From positions 22,101-86,100 of the forward strand of contig SVEN01000006.1 in NCBI GenBank assembly GCA_015057365.1: 64,000 bases of DNA, in the 5' to 3' direction. The notes beneath the pieces were generated by a model. The model ran no database searches. It saw only the letters and a program-made list of their open reading frames with translations, and was not told where the DNA came from. Shown one piece after another: positions 24,850-33,229 of this stretch (position 1 is its first letter; every line of letters begins with the position of its first letter). The DNA comes from Lachnospiraceae bacterium (GTDB lineage: Bacteria; Bacillota; Clostridia; Lachnospirales; Lachnospiraceae). A program made the translations under genes and the position numbers.

Positions 24850-27240
24850 TTATGCACGACTCTCATGACACACCAAATAAAGAATCTGATACTGTTTTGC
24901 TGCCTCCCTTAAAAAATCCAGTGCACGCTCCGTTTTCTCTTTATCCAGATTCACAAACGGATCATCCAATACCAAAAACGGTTCCTCTTCCGCAAACAGT
25001 GCATCCACCAGGGCAAACCTCATACAAAGACCGATATAATCCCGCGTTCCTGTACTGAAATATCCCAATTCTTTTCCTTCGCCGTATGCCGTTACTTGCA
25101 CATTCAAATCGATATCCGTCCGCACTCCGTCAAAATGACCACGAAGACTTTGCTTCAAGTTCTCTTGTCCCAGCAAGTCGATATACTTTTCAAAGCCTTC
25201 CGTCAGCCCGTGTAAATAGCGGGAGGAAAACTGCTCCTTTGCCGTTTTCAAACACTTCATAGTCTCCGTCACAAAGAAATGTTCACGTTTCTTTACTTCC
25301 AGAGCACTCTGCAATTCCTCGCAAAGCTCTTTTGTTTCGGCAGCTTCCTCTGCCTCTTCTTCAAAGGCTTCCGCCCGTTCCCTGCAGTCCTTTTCTTCCT
25401 CCGTTGCCCGTGATATCCGTAACAACAGCTCCTGTTCCTCCGTCTGTAACTCCCGGAAGCTCACCTCCGGCGCCGTCAGTCCGTAAAAGCTCTCCGGCGA
25501 GGTTTCCCTTTCAAATTGTTCCCTCTTTTTTACCGCTTCTGCATACTCATCGGAAATTCTTACATAATCTCTCGTTCGGTTCTCCAGAATATGAAGGCTA
25601 CCCGCCACATCCGACGGTTCTATCCCATACCGCAACAGCAGGTCCGTACAACCGCACAGCAGCCTCTCCCGCTCCGCGACACACATATCCCGCTTTTCCT
25701 TTTTATCAAAAAGAAGTTCATAGCGCTTCGTTTCTTCCGACAGGCAATACAGCCCGCCGGTCACATCCGCCGCTTCCGATAAACCGTATTCGGCCAGAAG
25801 CTCTCTTCCCCGAAGTCCCTCTGTTCGTATCCGTTCCAGTTCCTCCGCTCCGGCGTTTCGTCGCTCCTCCGCAAGCTTCTCTTCCTTTTTCTTTTGATTG
25901 GAAACTATGCACAACACAATGAACTGTAATACAAACACTCCGCTTAAAACCAACAGTCCCTTACTTAGCGACGGCTCTTTTTCCTCCTGTACCGGCGCCT
26001 CACCCACCGGCACAGGTTCGGATTTCTTACTTCCTTTTCCGATAAACGCAAGCATCCCCAAGCCTACCGCAATCACAAGACATAACAGAGCCAAACCCGC
26101 AAAAAGCTTTCTTCGTTTCTTCCCATGCTCTGCCTGCTCCTCTTCCTCACGACAGGCTTGCTCCGCCAGGCGAAGTCTTTCCTTGGTCTCACCCTCTCTA
26201 CGGATGCACTCCTGAATTTCCTCCCGATCCGGTATTCCGTCCGCAAACTTTTGCTGCAACCGTTCCAGCTCGTTCTGCTCCTCCGCTGTTAAACGATAAG
26301 AACGTAGCTCCCCTGTTAACTCTGCCGCATCCTCCGCCGCCTGTCTGCAAAGCTTCAGTTCCGTAAGCTCCGGTACCCCCGCGCGGAACAAACCTTCCAT
26401 GCTTTCCTTTTTAATCCGCAGGCTTTCCTCCTGCCCGCAAAGCTCCGTATAATGCTGTTTTTTCGCAGCCAACGCTTCGTAAGCCGCCGCAATTTCCAAG
26501 CTTTCACGACAGCAAATCAACTTTTCTTCCGCTTCTTTTCTGAGTGCCACAGCCTCTTGTTCCTTTTCGCGCCAAGGCTTTGCACTTTCTTCCTTACGCC
26601 GGCAGTTTTCCAGTCTTGCCTGTGCTTCGGACAATTTGCGGGTCAGCTCGGCCACATACCCCTTCTCATCCTTCTGACGATCCGGAATATACTTTTTCCG
26701 TAACTCATCCAACCGGGCATAGGCATTATCGTAATTGCCGCTGTCGTCGTCTCCTTCCGCTATTTTCCCCAGTTTCTTTCCGATGCTGTCATTCATTCCG
26801 CCGTCGGAAATCTTATTCTGCGGCAAATAGGTGCTGCGGGAATAAGCCTCCTTATCCAGTCCGAACAATTCCTTGCCCAGCTCCGCGGAAAAATCCGCCG
26901 ACTCCAAATTTGTCGATAAATCAGTCAACCGGAATGTATCCTCCGCTTCCTTTTTTCCGAAGGTACGCTCTGCCCGGTATTCTTTTCCGTTTACTTCAAA
27001 CTCCAGGTAACCGCCCATTACACCGCCGTCCCACGGCCGGTACTTCCGACGTTCCGCCTCCTCTAATTTTGTACGGGCGCTTGCCGGAGGCAGGCCGTAA
27101 AACATAGCGCGTAAAAATGCGGCAAAGGTACTCTTTCCCCAACCGTTCTCCGTACAAATCACATTAAGCCCCTCCGTAAACTCATAGGAAAACTCCCGTA
27201 ATTTACCGAAGCCCTGTACATAACAACGTTTTAAAAGCAT
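24850..27240 (-). CDS. YhaN/SbcC-like AAA ATPase
   Basis: This 796-residue protein is an SMC/Rad50-type ATPase of the YhaN branch. Walker A (ENGWGKSTFAAFLRA) is near residue 35 and Walker B (FLVLDDPFVNLD) near residue 760, with two long coiled-coil arms between. As in Bacillus YhaN, two hydrophobic spans interrupt the middle (about 375-398 and 425-445), suggesting membrane attachment. It pairs with the metallophosphoesterase encoded just upstream, whose 3' end it overlaps by 10 bases; the two probably form a DNA-end processing complex comparable to SbcCD/Mre11-Rad50. Confidence 0.85.
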   Translation of the reverse strand: MLLKRCYVQGFGKLREFSYEFTEGLNVICTENGWGKSTFAAFLRAMFYGLPPASARTKLEEAERRKYRPWDGGVMGGYLEFEVNGKEYRAERTFGKKEAEDTFRLTDLSTNLESADFSAELGKELFGLDKEAYSRSTYLPQNKISDGGMNDSIGKKLGKIAEGDDDSGNYDNAYARLDELRKKYIPDRQKDEKGYVAELTRKLSEAQARLENCRRKEESAKPWREKEQEAVALRKEAEEKLICCRESLEIAAAYEALAAKKQHYTELCGQEESLRIKKESMEGLFRAGVPELTELKLCRQAAEDAAELTGELRSYRLTAEEQNELERLQQKFADGIPDREEIQECIRREGETKERLRLAEQACREEEEQAEHGKKRRKLFAGLALLCLVIAVGLGMLAFIGKGSKKSEPVPVGEAPVQEEKEPSLSKGLLVLSGVFVLQFIVLCIVSNQKKKEEKLAEERRNAGAEELERIRTEGLRGRELLAEYGLSEAADVTGGLYCLSEETKRYELLFDKKEKRDMCVAERERLLCGCTDLLLRYGIEPSDVAGSLHILENRTRDYVRISDEYAEAVKKREQFERETSPESFYGLTAPEVSFRELQTEEQELLLRISRATEEEKDCRERAEAFEEEAEEAAETKELCEELQSALEVKKREHFFVTETMKCLKTAKEQFSSRYLHGLTEGFEKYIDLLGQENLKQSLRGHFDGVRTDIDLNVQVTAYGEGKELGYFSTGTRDYIGLCMRFALVDALFAEEEPFLVLDDPFVNLDKEKTERALDFLREAAKQYQILYLVCHESRA

Positions 27241-28322
27241 GCTTCCGCCTCCTCTCCCGAAAGAGCACGGATCCCCAGCTCCAACAACATTCTCTTTTCT
27301 TCTTCCGAATAATTTCCCTGCATTACCGTGCGGATAAACTCACCCCGCAGAGAAATATCGTTTTCATACTCCTCCGGTCGGATCGCAATTCCCACCTCCC
27401 GGTCATTTAGCTTAAAGGCAAAGAAACGATTCTCAAACCGTCCCGCCAGGTACTGCAAATCCCGTTCGGCGGTCAAACTCACCTTTCCTGTTAACGATAC
27501 CTTTACCAGGTCCTTCTCCGGAATCGGTGCAAGCGCCTCCCGCATCTTTTGTTCCACCGCAATCGTCGTCTCTGCATCGGAAATATCCACACGAATTTCA
27601 TGTACGGTACGGGACGCAAAGGGTACAAAGGTATGCTTTACGGTAGCTTCTTCGATTTCCAGCCATACAAAGCCCTTTTCTCCGCATTCGTCAAAGCCTC
27701 TGCCTTCCGGACATCCCGGATAACAATAGGCACCTCTTCCGTCTAACGGTTCATAACGATAGGAATGAATATGTCCCAACGCCAAATAATCGATATTCTT
27801 ATTTTTCAGCGCAGATAACGCTACCGTCTCCGCCTTTTCCGCAGAACGGTACTTCTCCGTCTGTCCGTGTAACAGCACAATATTACAATCCGTTCGGTTT
27901 AGCAGAAGAGAATCATACAGTGCAGCTGCGTTCGTTCCGTCAAACTCCGCTCCCGCAATGACTACATTTTCATACCGGTAGTAGGTCCACTCCGTGGAAA
28001 ACAGCTTTAAATTCTCCGGCCGTTCCTCCCAGGCTTCCAAAAAATTCTCCGTATCGTGATTCCCCTTCAGGTACAAAAAATCCACAGCAGAAAAGCGCAG
28101 AACGGTATCCTTCACCATATTCTGCGTACGCTTTGTTACATAGCTTCCGTCAAACAAATCACCGGCAATCAGTATCGCCCGTGCCCCGTGCTCCGCAGCA
28201 TACTCCGCCATTTGCACAAAGGAAGACAAAAGCTCGCTTTTCCTCTGCTTCTTTTTCTCACTGCCCAGATTCGAACTCAGTGCCGAATCCAGATGCAAAT
28301 CTCCGCAATGAAGTAATTTCAT
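27231..28322 (-). CDS. YhaO/SbcD-like DNA repair exonuclease
   Basis: The 363-residue product is a calcineurin-like metallophosphoesterase of the Mre11/SbcD type. The metal-binding motifs are all present: GDLHLDS, GDLFDGS, GNHDTE, LLHGQ and GHIHSY. The C-terminal portion after about residue 260 resembles the capping domain of YhaO. It is translationally coupled to the YhaN-like ATPase, supporting a joint nuclease complex. A GAGG Shine-Dalgarno precedes the start. Confidence 0.88.
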   Translation of the reverse strand: MKLLHCGDLHLDSALSSNLGSEKKKQRKSELLSSFVQMAEYAAEHGARAILIAGDLFDGSYVTKRTQNMVKDTVLRFSAVDFLYLKGNHDTENFLEAWEERPENLKLFSTEWTYYRYENVVIAGAEFDGTNAAALYDSLLLNRTDCNIVLLHGQTEKYRSAEKAETVALSALKNKNIDYLALGHIHSYRYEPLDGRGAYCYPGCPEGRGFDECGEKGFVWLEIEEATVKHTFVPFASRTVHEIRVDISDAETTIAVEQKMREALAPIPEKDLVKVSLTGKVSLTAERDLQYLAGRFENRFFAFKLNDREVGIAIRPEEYENDISLRGEFIRTVMQGNYSEEEKRMLLELGIRALSGEEAEACF

Positions 28323-28386
28323 AAAAGACCTCGTTTCCTTTACCGACTGTCACTACCGCCTGTTATCTTCCCACATCACCTGCATT

Positions 28387-28767
28387 CTACAGCATCTCGC
28401 CTAAACCGTTCATCACTCCGGCAAAAATAAAGCCGATGATAATAAACGACAGCACCAGAGTAATTCCGGTATAAATCAAAGTCGCTCTCGCAAAGCTCTT
28501 TCTGGAATCCTCAATGCTCGGCGCAAACGCCCAGTAAAACAGGAACACCAGATACGCAATCGAGCCCACAAACGGAACAAACGGCAAGCACATAATTCCC
28601 AAAAACAGCCAGGTAGATACCCTCTCCGGCTTCTGCACAGTTCCGTTTGTTGTTTGCTGCTGCGGCTGCACCTCACGATACGCCGCGGCTCCCACTGCCG
28701 TTCCGCAATAATCACAATAGTTTGCATTCGGATTTGTAATCTCTCTTCCACACATTGAACACTGCAT
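28387..28767 (-). CDS. Zinc-ribbon membrane protein
   Basis: The 126-residue protein starts with a zinc ribbon (CSMCGREITNPNANYCDYCG), followed by a Gln/Pro-rich linker and two or three membrane spans (about 52-78 and 92-118). Such proteins are common in Clostridia and have no assigned function. It follows rnfD on the same strand by 68 bases. AAGAGGA precedes the start. Confidence 0.78.
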   Translation of the reverse strand: MQCSMCGREITNPNANYCDYCGTAVGAAAYREVQPQQQTTNGTVQKPERVSTWLFLGIMCLPFVPFVGSIAYLVFLFYWAFAPSIEDSRKSFARATLIYTGITLVLSFIIIGFIFAGVMNGLGEML

Positions 28768-28835
28768 TTTCTTATCCTCTTATCTTTCTTTAAAATGTAT
28801 TGTTGAAGCACCGACACCATGTCGTGCATTCATCC

Positions 28836-29834
28836 TTATTTCATGGCCTTCCGGCCTTTCCCGAGAGCCCTCGGAAGCGTAATAATATCGATTACCGGCA
28901 CCAGCAGATTCCCAAGAACTACCGCATAGGCTACGGACTCTACCGTAAATCCCCATATGCGTAACGCACCGGTCAAGCCTCCCACAATCACACCGTAAAT
29001 CACCTTTCCCCACGCAGTCAAAGGCGAGGTGGTATAGTCTGTTGTCAAAAAGAACGCTCCCAACACCACGCCACCGATACAAAGCTGCATTGCCAGGCCG
29101 TTCAGATCCGTTCCGTATCCGCCGAACACTGCCATTACCAAAGCAAAGGATACCAGATATGCCACCGGCGTATGCAAGGAAATCACCTTACCGGATACCA
29201 GATACAAGCCTCCCAGCAACAGCAGGAACACGCTGACCTCTCCCGCCATGCCCACGGAAAATCCGAAAAACAGGTTCGAAATCGAACTTTCACTCCAGGT
29301 AACCAGGTAGCCCTCCACAGAAATCCCCATAAGCGGCCCCACCAAAACCAAAAACAGACACTTTGCCGCTGCTGCCGGATTCAGGCGGTTCCGTCCCAAG
29401 CCTCCGAACAACTGCTTAATAATGCCTATAGCAAAAACACCGCCCGCAACCGGGAACCAATACGGAACATTGACCGGAAGCATCATTCCCATAAGCAGAC
29501 CTGTCACAACCGCACTGCATTCATAGGCCTGACCCTGCACCTTACGTATTCTTTTACACACATGCTCCGTCAGCACACAGGACGTCACCGACAACAGCAT
29601 AATCAAAAACGCCCGAAACCCAAACCTGTAAATGCCGAACAGCGCCGCCGGAACAAGTGCAATCACCACATCCCGCATAATCGTCGCTGTTGTATCTTTG
29701 TTCTTAAGGAACGGTGCACAAACAATGTCTGTTCTCTTTTCTCCATTCTCTGCTACCGTTTCTTCCGTGTGCCCCTTCTTCTCTTCCGTTTCAGACATGC
29801 TTTCCGTGTAGCTCTTCTTCTCTTCCGTTTCCAT
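28836..29834 (-). CDS. rnfD: RnfD/NqrB-type membrane subunit
   Basis: The 332-residue product is an RnfD-family integral membrane subunit with about nine spans. GEVSVFLLLLGGLYL and FFLTTDYTTSPLTAWGKVIYG match family blocks. In RnfD, FMN is covalently bound to a Thr in a SGAT-like motif; here the equivalent stretch reads VEGYLVTWSESSIS and no SGAT-like motif is seen, so flavinylation is doubtful. A Glu/Thr-rich N-terminal tail (METEEKKSYTESM...) is unusual. The ATG at 29834 was preferred over the longer frame because AGGAGG lies upstream, only 11 bases after the rnfC stop. rnfG, E, A and B do not follow. Confidence 0.8.
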   Translation of the reverse strand: METEEKKSYTESMSETEEKKGHTEETVAENGEKRTDIVCAPFLKNKDTTATIMRDVVIALVPAALFGIYRFGFRAFLIMLLSVTSCVLTEHVCKRIRKVQGQAYECSAVVTGLLMGMMLPVNVPYWFPVAGGVFAIGIIKQLFGGLGRNRLNPAAAAKCLFLVLVGPLMGISVEGYLVTWSESSISNLFFGFSVGMAGEVSVFLLLLGGLYLVSGKVISLHTPVAYLVSFALVMAVFGGYGTDLNGLAMQLCIGGVVLGAFFLTTDYTTSPLTAWGKVIYGVIVGGLTGALRIWGFTVESVAYAVVLGNLLVPVIDIITLPRALGKGRKAMK

Positions 29835-29845
29835 TCCGGGTCCTC

Positions 29846-31168
29846 CTATCGTTTTCTGCGTTCGTCCAAAATACTGCGTCGCAGCTGTTTGAACTTCTGC
29901 ATAAGCGGTTTCTCTGCCGGACAAACATAGGAGCAGCATCCACACTCACAGCACTCCATTCCGTTATGCTTTATAAAACCTTCCTTATGGTCAGCCTCCG
30001 CATATTTTATGAGGGTACGCGGCACCAGGCCTCCCGGACATACCGAAACACAGCGCCCGCACCGGATACACGGGCTCGCAGACACCGTGCCCCTTTTATT
30101 CTTTGCAAATACCGTAAATGCCGATACCGTCTTTGTCACAGGCACCGACAACTCCGTAAGCCGTGTCCCGCGCATCGGCCCACCTGCCACATAGAGCTCC
30201 GGTTCGCCCTTTGCGCCTCCCACCAACTCCAGCAGCTCCTCAAAAGAGGTACCGATACAAACCAACACATTTTGCGGTTCCTTCACACCGTCTCCGGACA
30301 CCGTAACCACCCGTCGGATAAACGGAAAAGACTCTGCCACTCCGCGATACACCGCCAACACCGTCTCTACGTTATGTACGATACAACCGATATCTACCGG
30401 AATCATGGAAGAGGTCATCTTTCGCCCCGTGACTACCTGTATTACCTTGCGTTCCGCCCCTTGCGGATACTTTGCTTTCACAAGCTGCAACTCGATTCGC
30501 GATTCTCCTTTTACCAAGTCGGAAAGTACCCGGATTGCTTCTTTCTTTTCCTCTGTAACAACAATTCGACCCTTTGCGTTTTCAAACAACCTAAGTAAAA
30601 TCTTCAAACCGTCGACAATCTTTTTCCCTTCCTCCCGCATCAAACGATCATCCGCAGTCAGATACGGCTCACATTCCGTTCCGTTTACAATCACATATTC
30701 TATGGCATCATCCCGCTTCGGGGTCAGCTTTACATGAGTCGGAAACCCGGTCCCTCCCAAGCCCACAATACCGGCATCTTTAATATACTGCCGGATTTCT
30801 TCTTTAGAAAGCACCGTGTAATCTCTCTTTTTACCCAGTCCTTCTGCCAGTTCAAAAGCACCGTCATTCTCAATTACGATAGACTCGCACATTGCTCCGG
30901 ACACAGTCAGGCGCTCCTCAATGGCCTTAACCTTGCCGGACACCGCACTAACCACATGGGCCGAAACCACACCGTTGCCCTCTGCAATCCGTTGCCCTAC
31001 CAGTACCTTATCGCCCACCGCAACCACCGGCCTTGCCGGAAGTCCGATATGCTGGGACAGCGGATACACCGCATCCCCCTTCGGGAACAGTACCGCTATG
31101 GGTTTATTCTTAGACAGCACCTTGCCGTCATCCGTTCGTATCCCGCCCCGAAATGTCTTCTTGCCCAT
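29846..31168 (-). CDS. rnfC: RnfC-type electron transport subunit
   Basis: RnfC is the peripheral NADH/FMN- and iron-sulphur-containing subunit of the Rnf ferredoxin:NAD oxidoreductase. The protein has the FRGGIRTDDGK N-terminal barrel-sandwich domain, the nucleotide-binding GIVGLGGTGFPTHVKL and NGTECEPYLTADDRLM blocks, and two [4Fe-4S] motifs near the C-terminus (CIRCGRCVSVCP and CCECGCCSYVCP). The ATG at 31168 was chosen (GGAAGG upstream). It is followed by rnfD alone, so the complex here is incomplete unless the other subunits are encoded elsewhere. Confidence 0.88.
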   Translation of the reverse strand: MGKKTFRGGIRTDDGKVLSKNKPIAVLFPKGDAVYPLSQHIGLPARPVVAVGDKVLVGQRIAEGNGVVSAHVVSAVSGKVKAIEERLTVSGAMCESIVIENDGAFELAEGLGKKRDYTVLSKEEIRQYIKDAGIVGLGGTGFPTHVKLTPKRDDAIEYVIVNGTECEPYLTADDRLMREEGKKIVDGLKILLRLFENAKGRIVVTEEKKEAIRVLSDLVKGESRIELQLVKAKYPQGAERKVIQVVTGRKMTSSMIPVDIGCIVHNVETVLAVYRGVAESFPFIRRVVTVSGDGVKEPQNVLVCIGTSFEELLELVGGAKGEPELYVAGGPMRGTRLTELSVPVTKTVSAFTVFAKNKRGTVSASPCIRCGRCVSVCPGGLVPRTLIKYAEADHKEGFIKHNGMECCECGCCSYVCPAEKPLMQKFKQLRRSILDERRKR

Positions 31169-31260
31169 CGACGTACCTTCCTTCCCAACTTCACTTTCGT
31201 ATATCATTCTACGAAACAATATTCCAGTATCTATCATATCACATCTTGTGCTAAAAGAAA

Positions 31261-31306
31261 ACGAAAAAATAAAGAAAGCACACAGGTCTTCCTTCCCGGT
31301 GCTTTC
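31261..31306 (-). terminator. Rho-independent terminator of spoIIID
   Basis: On the reverse strand GAAAGCAC pairs with GTGCTTTC and is followed by TTTATTTTTTC. Confidence 0.8.
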
Positions 31307-31357
31307 CGATACTTTGTTTTAGGTCTGTTCCTTCCGAAACATCCGATTCACACTTCT

Positions 31358-31609
31358 TTACTCCTTATGTAAATACTTCTCTCTGGTGGCCATCCCCCCG
31401 CGAATATGACGCTCGGACTTATTGACATCCAGCACCTCTCTGGTAGCTTCCGCCAGGCTCTTATTGACCCGCGGGAGACGCTCGGTAACGTCTTTATGTA
31501 CCGTACTCTTACTTATCCCAAAGGCCTTCGCCGTCTCTCTGACGGTAGCCTTGTGCTCCACTATGTACCTTGCGATTTCTACAACCCGTTCTTCAATACA
31601 TCCTTCCAA
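31358..31609 (-). CDS. spoIIID: Sporulation transcriptional regulator SpoIIID
   Basis: SpoIIID is a mother-cell DNA-binding protein that tunes sigma-E and sigma-K regulons during sporulation. The 83-residue product aligns without gaps to the N-terminus of the Bacillus protein: IARYIVEHKATVRETAKAFGISKSTVHKDVTERLP contains the helix-turn-helix. The start codon is TTG (31609-31607) with GAGGG 9 bases upstream; it matches the family length exactly, so an ATG-only search would miss it. Its presence implies a spore-forming lineage. Confidence 0.95.
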   Translation of the reverse strand: MEGCIEERVVEIARYIVEHKATVRETAKAFGISKSTVHKDVTERLPRVNKSLAEATREVLDVNKSERHIRGGMATREKYLHKE

Positions 31610-31684
31610 TCTCGTACCCTCATGCAGGCTTTTTTACAGTGTATGAGGGGGATAGGGGAAATATGACGGAACAAAATCAGCTTT

Positions 31685-31743
31685 CTTATCGGCTTTTTAT
31701 CGGTCTTTTATCGGCTTTTTCTAACCAATAAAAGCCGATAAAA
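31685..31743 (+). repeat. TTATCGG direct repeats and 14-bp palindrome
   Basis: Three direct copies of TTATCGG(C/T)-T-rich units are followed by one inverted copy. The last direct unit (31706-31719) and the inverted unit (31730-31743) form a perfect 14-bp stem. There is no U-tract beyond it. It lies about 30 bases upstream of the toxin-antitoxin promoter, as expected for an operator. Confidence 0.55.
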
Positions 31744-31774
31744 TGCAAACTCTAATCTCATTTTCACAAACTTC

Positions 31775-31803
31775 TTGTCTTTATACCTGAGATGGAGTAA
31801 AAT
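31775..31803 (+). promoter_or_regulatory. Promoter of the toxin-antitoxin operon
   Basis: TTGTCT (31775-31780), 17 bases, TAAAAT (31798-31803), about 35 bases before the antitoxin start. Confidence 0.65.
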
Positions 31804-31837
31804 ATAGTCAGAGATAATATGAAAGGAGTGTTTCGTT

Positions 31838-32059
31838 ATGAGTAATCGTGAATTTGCCAAAACTTTAATCGACCAAATTTCCGAAGCAAAATTGATTTAC
31901 GTTATTCCCTACTTACAGGGCGCCGCTCTTTCTGATGAAATACCGAACCAAGAAACCATTGACGCTATGAACGAAGTACAACAAATGATAAATACCAATT
32001 CCGGAGAACATTTCTCCGGTTCTACCGATGACTTTTTTGCAATGCTCGCGGAGGAATAG
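31838..32059 (+). CDS. Putative antitoxin of a type II TA pair
   Basis: This 73-residue acidic protein directly precedes a YafQ-like toxin with 3 bases between them, the usual antitoxin-first order. It begins MSNREFAKTLIDQISEAKLIYVIPYLQG, resembling short Firmicutes antitoxins in which a helical N-terminal segment precedes an acidic toxin-binding tail. It is not an obvious DinJ/RelB ribbon-helix-helix protein, so DNA binding is unproven. AAAGGAG lies upstream. Confidence 0.7.
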   Translation: MSNREFAKTLIDQISEAKLIYVIPYLQGAALSDEIPNQETIDAMNEVQQMINTNSGEHFSGSTDDFFAMLAEE

Positions 32060-32062
32060 CCT

Positions 32063-32335
32063 ATGCTTAATCTGAATTCTTCCACAAAATTCAAAAAAGA
32101 CTTTAAGCTCTGCGTAAAACGTGGCTATAACATGAAATTACTCCAAGAGGTTATTGACACGCTTCGTATCCCTGCTCCTCTCCCACCAAAGAACCGCGAC
32201 CACGGTCTTACCGGTAACTGGAGTCCTTGCAGAGAATGCCATATCCAACCGGACTGGTTGCTGATTTACAGAACCAATGACGAAGAGTTGTATCTCGTCA
32301 GAACCGGTACTCACTCAGATTTATTAAGAATGTGA
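32063..32335 (+). CDS. YafQ/RelE-family mRNA interferase toxin
   Basis: The 90-residue basic protein has the YafQ signature: PPKNRDHGLTGNWSPCRECHIQPDWLLIYR, followed by LVRTGTHSDLL. In YafQ a C-terminal His (here in GTHSD) and the RECHIQPDW block are part of the active site that cleaves mRNA on the ribosome. It is encoded right after its presumed antitoxin and shares its promoter. Confidence 0.9.
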   Translation: MLNLNSSTKFKKDFKLCVKRGYNMKLLQEVIDTLRIPAPLPPKNRDHGLTGNWSPCRECHIQPDWLLIYRTNDEELYLVRTGTHSDLLRM

Positions 32336-32339
32336 CAGT

Positions 32340-32376
32340 GAAGCCTATTACAAAACACGGTAATGGGCTTCCTTTT
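32340..32376 (+). terminator. Terminator of the toxin-antitoxin operon
   Basis: GAAGCCTATTAC pairs with GTAATGGGCTTC (one T-G wobble), followed by CTTTT. Confidence 0.75.
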
Positions 32377-32420
32377 ATGCTTTATACATATATAATGACA
32401 ACGCAATCTTTCTATTTCTT

Positions 32421-32954
32421 TTATAATACCTTCCCCATAAACCGCTCCGGATCTTTCCCGAAGTTCACCTCCCGGACTGCTTCCAGAATTTCTTCCTTTC
32501 TCGCTTCCGCATCCGGCAAATCGCACACCACGTCATTCAAATCATACGGTCCGTTTCTGAAATGTCCTACCACCGCGCCGCGGAATTCTCCGTCAATCAG
32601 TAGATACTGAAGCAGTTCATGGTCGTACTCTAAATGCTCATACAACGGTTTGAACTGTTCCTTTAAGATATGCTCGTTGGATTTATACAAGAAATCATTC
32701 CGGTGTACCGCATAGACAAAGTGCAACGGTATCGGTTCATAATTTGCAAGAAGCACCGCATCCGTGTTCAACAGATACGGTCCCTCATTCTCTACCAACA
32801 CACCTTCTGCCACAAGTTCCGCAACCGCAAGCTTGATTTCCTTTTCCGGTAGCTTATAATAGGACTTTGCCATAGCGGTGTCAAACACCACATGACGATA
32901 CGCAAACCGACGAAGCACCACTTTTAAAGCTTCTTTTCTGCTATACCGTTCCAA
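32421..32954 (-). pseudogene. C-terminal remnant of a larger protein, possibly AlkZ/winged-helix-like
   Basis: The frame encodes 177 residues from a TTG codon, but in-frame sequence continues upstream (KEQFPDCD) to a stop with no Shine-Dalgarno or ATG, and the region beyond is non-coding. The opening LERYSRKEALKVVLRRFAYRH looks like the middle of a domain, and the later part (LLQYLLIDGEFRGAVVGHFRNGPYDLNDV) is reminiscent of the C-terminal half of AlkZ/YcaQ-like winged-helix glycosylases. I infer loss of the 5' half. It could instead be a complete short protein with a weak TTG start. Confidence 0.45.
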
Positions 32955-33229
32955 ATCACAATCCGGGAACTGTTCTTTTCATTTTATCTATCCCACATTA
33001 CATATTTTCAATATTACGTGTTATCAATCAAGAAAGAGACTTTAGGAAATTGAGCGGAAATATTAATCCGGCAAGACGATTATCAAAATTTTTACGCATA
33101 TCGGGCCAAATTGACACTTCCATTCCCTTCCAATCCATGATATAATATACGCAAAGGAAAAACGAAGTTTTTTCGAGGTTTGCCCTATAGGAAAAGAATA
33201 TTACATATCATATACACAAGGAGGTTGCC

